Of a stretch of 64,000 nucleotides of DNA, positions 62,746 to 64,000 are shown piece by piece; within the stretch, counting starts at the first letter, position 1, and every line of letters starts with the position of its first letter. Source of the DNA: Gracilaria gracilis. Lineage: Eukaryota > Rhodophyta > Florideophyceae > Gracilariales > Gracilariaceae. The stretch spans positions 248,001 to 312,000 of the forward strand of contig JARGSG010000197.1 in NCBI GenBank assembly GCA_030374805.1, given 5' to 3'. Position numbers and translations under genes: made by a program. The notes under the pieces are model-generated. The model saw only the letters and a program-made list of their open reading frames with translations. It searched no databases and had not been told where the DNA came from.

Positions 62746-64000
62746 AAGAAGCGGAGTAGCTTGTGTTACCAAAGCACTTACCGTTTGCTCAGTTCGCTCC
62801 GTTTGCTCGGTGCGCTCGGTTCGCTCAGTTCGCTCGGTTCGCCCCAAAGGTCGGCCTCGATCACGTGTCCTCGTGTTCTTCCCACCTTTCCCACGTAATC
62901 CGCTTCGAGGAGCGCGCGTACTACGCCCAATACCGCCCTCGCCATTTTCCACATCGCCACTTCGAGGCGCACGCGTAGTACTACCCAAGCCATCCTCCCG
63001 ACCCCGACCTACCACCTCTGCACGCGTTCGCCCTTTTGACGCGCGCCCGCTTACATCCTCCACATTCGCATTCGCATTCGCACTTCTCGTTTTACGTTTC
63101 CCCATATGGAATCAGACGACGACGATGCGCCCGGCGGTGCGCTCTAGATGTTGTCGCCGCTCGCCAATCGAGGTGTTCCCCGCTCGATGTGATCGCAGGT
63201 CCCCCGTGAAACGCACACCTCCACTCGACGTGTGGTAGAAATATCGCACCGTTTTAGTACTTTTCGGAATCACTTTCCGAAAATTGGCACGGAAATTTCC
63301 CTTCCTGTACGAAATCTCAATGCCAAAAACTGTTAAACTTTCACATGATTTCACATGTACTCCGTATCTTCTATTCCATGTACTTGAACGTCAACCCACT
63401 CCCCAGAATCCTGTCCCCATTTTGTTCACGTCACTGGATGATAAAAATGACGGCACCTACTCACTTGGGGGAGTTCTCGGCCTCCTCTGTGGAACACGAG
63501 AGTTAGAGAGAAAGCGTAATAAAATATACACAACTCGATTTTACACATACAACGGTACACCTTTCGGTTCTATAAGTCATAAATCAATTAAGCTTTATTC
63601 GATTACTATAGGATTCGAAGACGTACCCCATGTGTACTCCATTCCATAATCTGCAAACAACTCTTCTCCCCCTTCTACAACCCGAAGTGCCCGGACGGCA
63701 AGCGTTCGGTATTCTCCTAATTGATGTGGATTTCGCCCGGTTCCTGGGGTTCGAATCACCGCTACATTGCCAGTCCGTCGCTGCTTCAAGCCATCCTCCA
63801 CTGCATCCCTATCATTATCCCCTTGAATATGTTTTGGGTCTTTAGTTGTTCCACCCAACGAAATTGGAGTGGGGACAATCCATACACGGATTGTAGGTAC
63901 TTCTCGTCTTCTTTCCGGGAGTTTCCGGAATACCTCGCCTCGCAGGCTAATTTCCATCGCATAAGTTCGAAAATGTGCGGCGGTGGCTCCCAACAACCCT
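62746..64000 (-). repeat. Inverted partial copy of the SET / accessory-ORF unit
   Basis: Reverse-complement relative of 32.8-34.16 kb. From right to left: the SET C-terminal region (GEELFADYGMEYTW near 63.66 kb, preceded by GNVAVIRTPGTGRNP), the conserved intergenic, then the MGKRKTRSANANANVEDVSG start of the accessory ORF (ATG near 63,105) and about six Glu-Arg/Gln-Thr units. Similarity ends at CATGAGATGC.AAATGGA, the same point where the left palindrome arm begins in the other copy. In this copy the SET part is open where the 33-kb copy has a stop. The copy continues beyond the window. Confidence 0.85.

Noticed and set aside
1-64000. tRNA or rRNA genes
   Set aside because: I saw no cloverleaf with T-arm consensus and no rRNA core sequence. 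A covariance-model scan would be needed to exclude degenerate tRNAs.

Overview
The window is a repeat-dense stretch of an intron-poor eukaryotic nuclear genome. Two thirds or more of it is mobile elements: Ty3/gypsy chromoviruses, a DIRS-like tyrosine-recombinase retroelement, a miniature LTR element, and TNP2-type (CACTA/Plavaka-like) DNA transposons. Genes that look like ordinary host genes occupy about 53.2-61.8 kb. My best guess is a florideophyte red alga. That rests on general character (long uninterrupted coding frames, chromodomain gypsy elements, heavy repeat load) and not on a diagnostic gene, so it is low confidence.

Layout. 1-9.3 kb: gypsy element A on the minus strand (gag, protease/RT/RNase H/integrase, chromodomain), with the tail of a plus-strand antisense ORF beyond its pol 3' end. 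9.5-13.25 kb: a DIRS-like element on the plus strand whose reverse transcriptase/RNase H and tyrosine recombinase frames look whole. 14.2-14.96 kb: a remnant of another gypsy lineage. 14.97-26.25 kb: gypsy element B on the minus strand, related to A and again with an antisense ORF beyond pol; that ORF has been hit by a 950-bp TRIM-like element with 190-bp LTRs and by a short foldback insertion.

26.27-40.38 kb: a candidate 14-kb DNA transposon with similar terminal inverted repeats. It holds a coiled-coil gene, a cluster of imperfect hairpins, a decayed DNA methyltransferase plus SET-domain gene in one frame, an accessory coiled-coil ORF and a zinc-finger TNP2-type transposase. Its right half (34.16-40.38 kb) is mirrored at 40.56-46.79 kb, giving a 12.6-kb palindrome with a 184-bp spacer. 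The spacer is itself a piece of another copy of the methyltransferase gene. The arms share the same stop codons and are far more alike near the centre than at their outer ends.

46.85-52.7 kb: a second TNP2/CACTA-type element with a broken transposase and a divergently transcribed acidic/basic partner. 53.2-53.8 kb: a relic resembling an FAD-dependent amine oxidase. 53.9-54.6 kb: a small basic protein. 55.5-56.1 kb: a small minus-strand gene with one possible 55-nt intron. 56.3-61.8 kb: a BRWD/PHIP-type WD40-bromodomain gene on the minus strand, split by one in-frame TGA. 62.75-64.0 kb: an inverted copy of the SET/accessory-ORF junction also seen at 32.8-34.16 kb, running off the end of the window.

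Functionally, the retroelement genes serve copy-out transposition and the TNP2 genes cut-and-paste transposition. The methyltransferase-SET gene would be epigenetic cargo if it belongs to the 14-kb element. The WD40-bromodomain protein is the clearest host chromatin gene.
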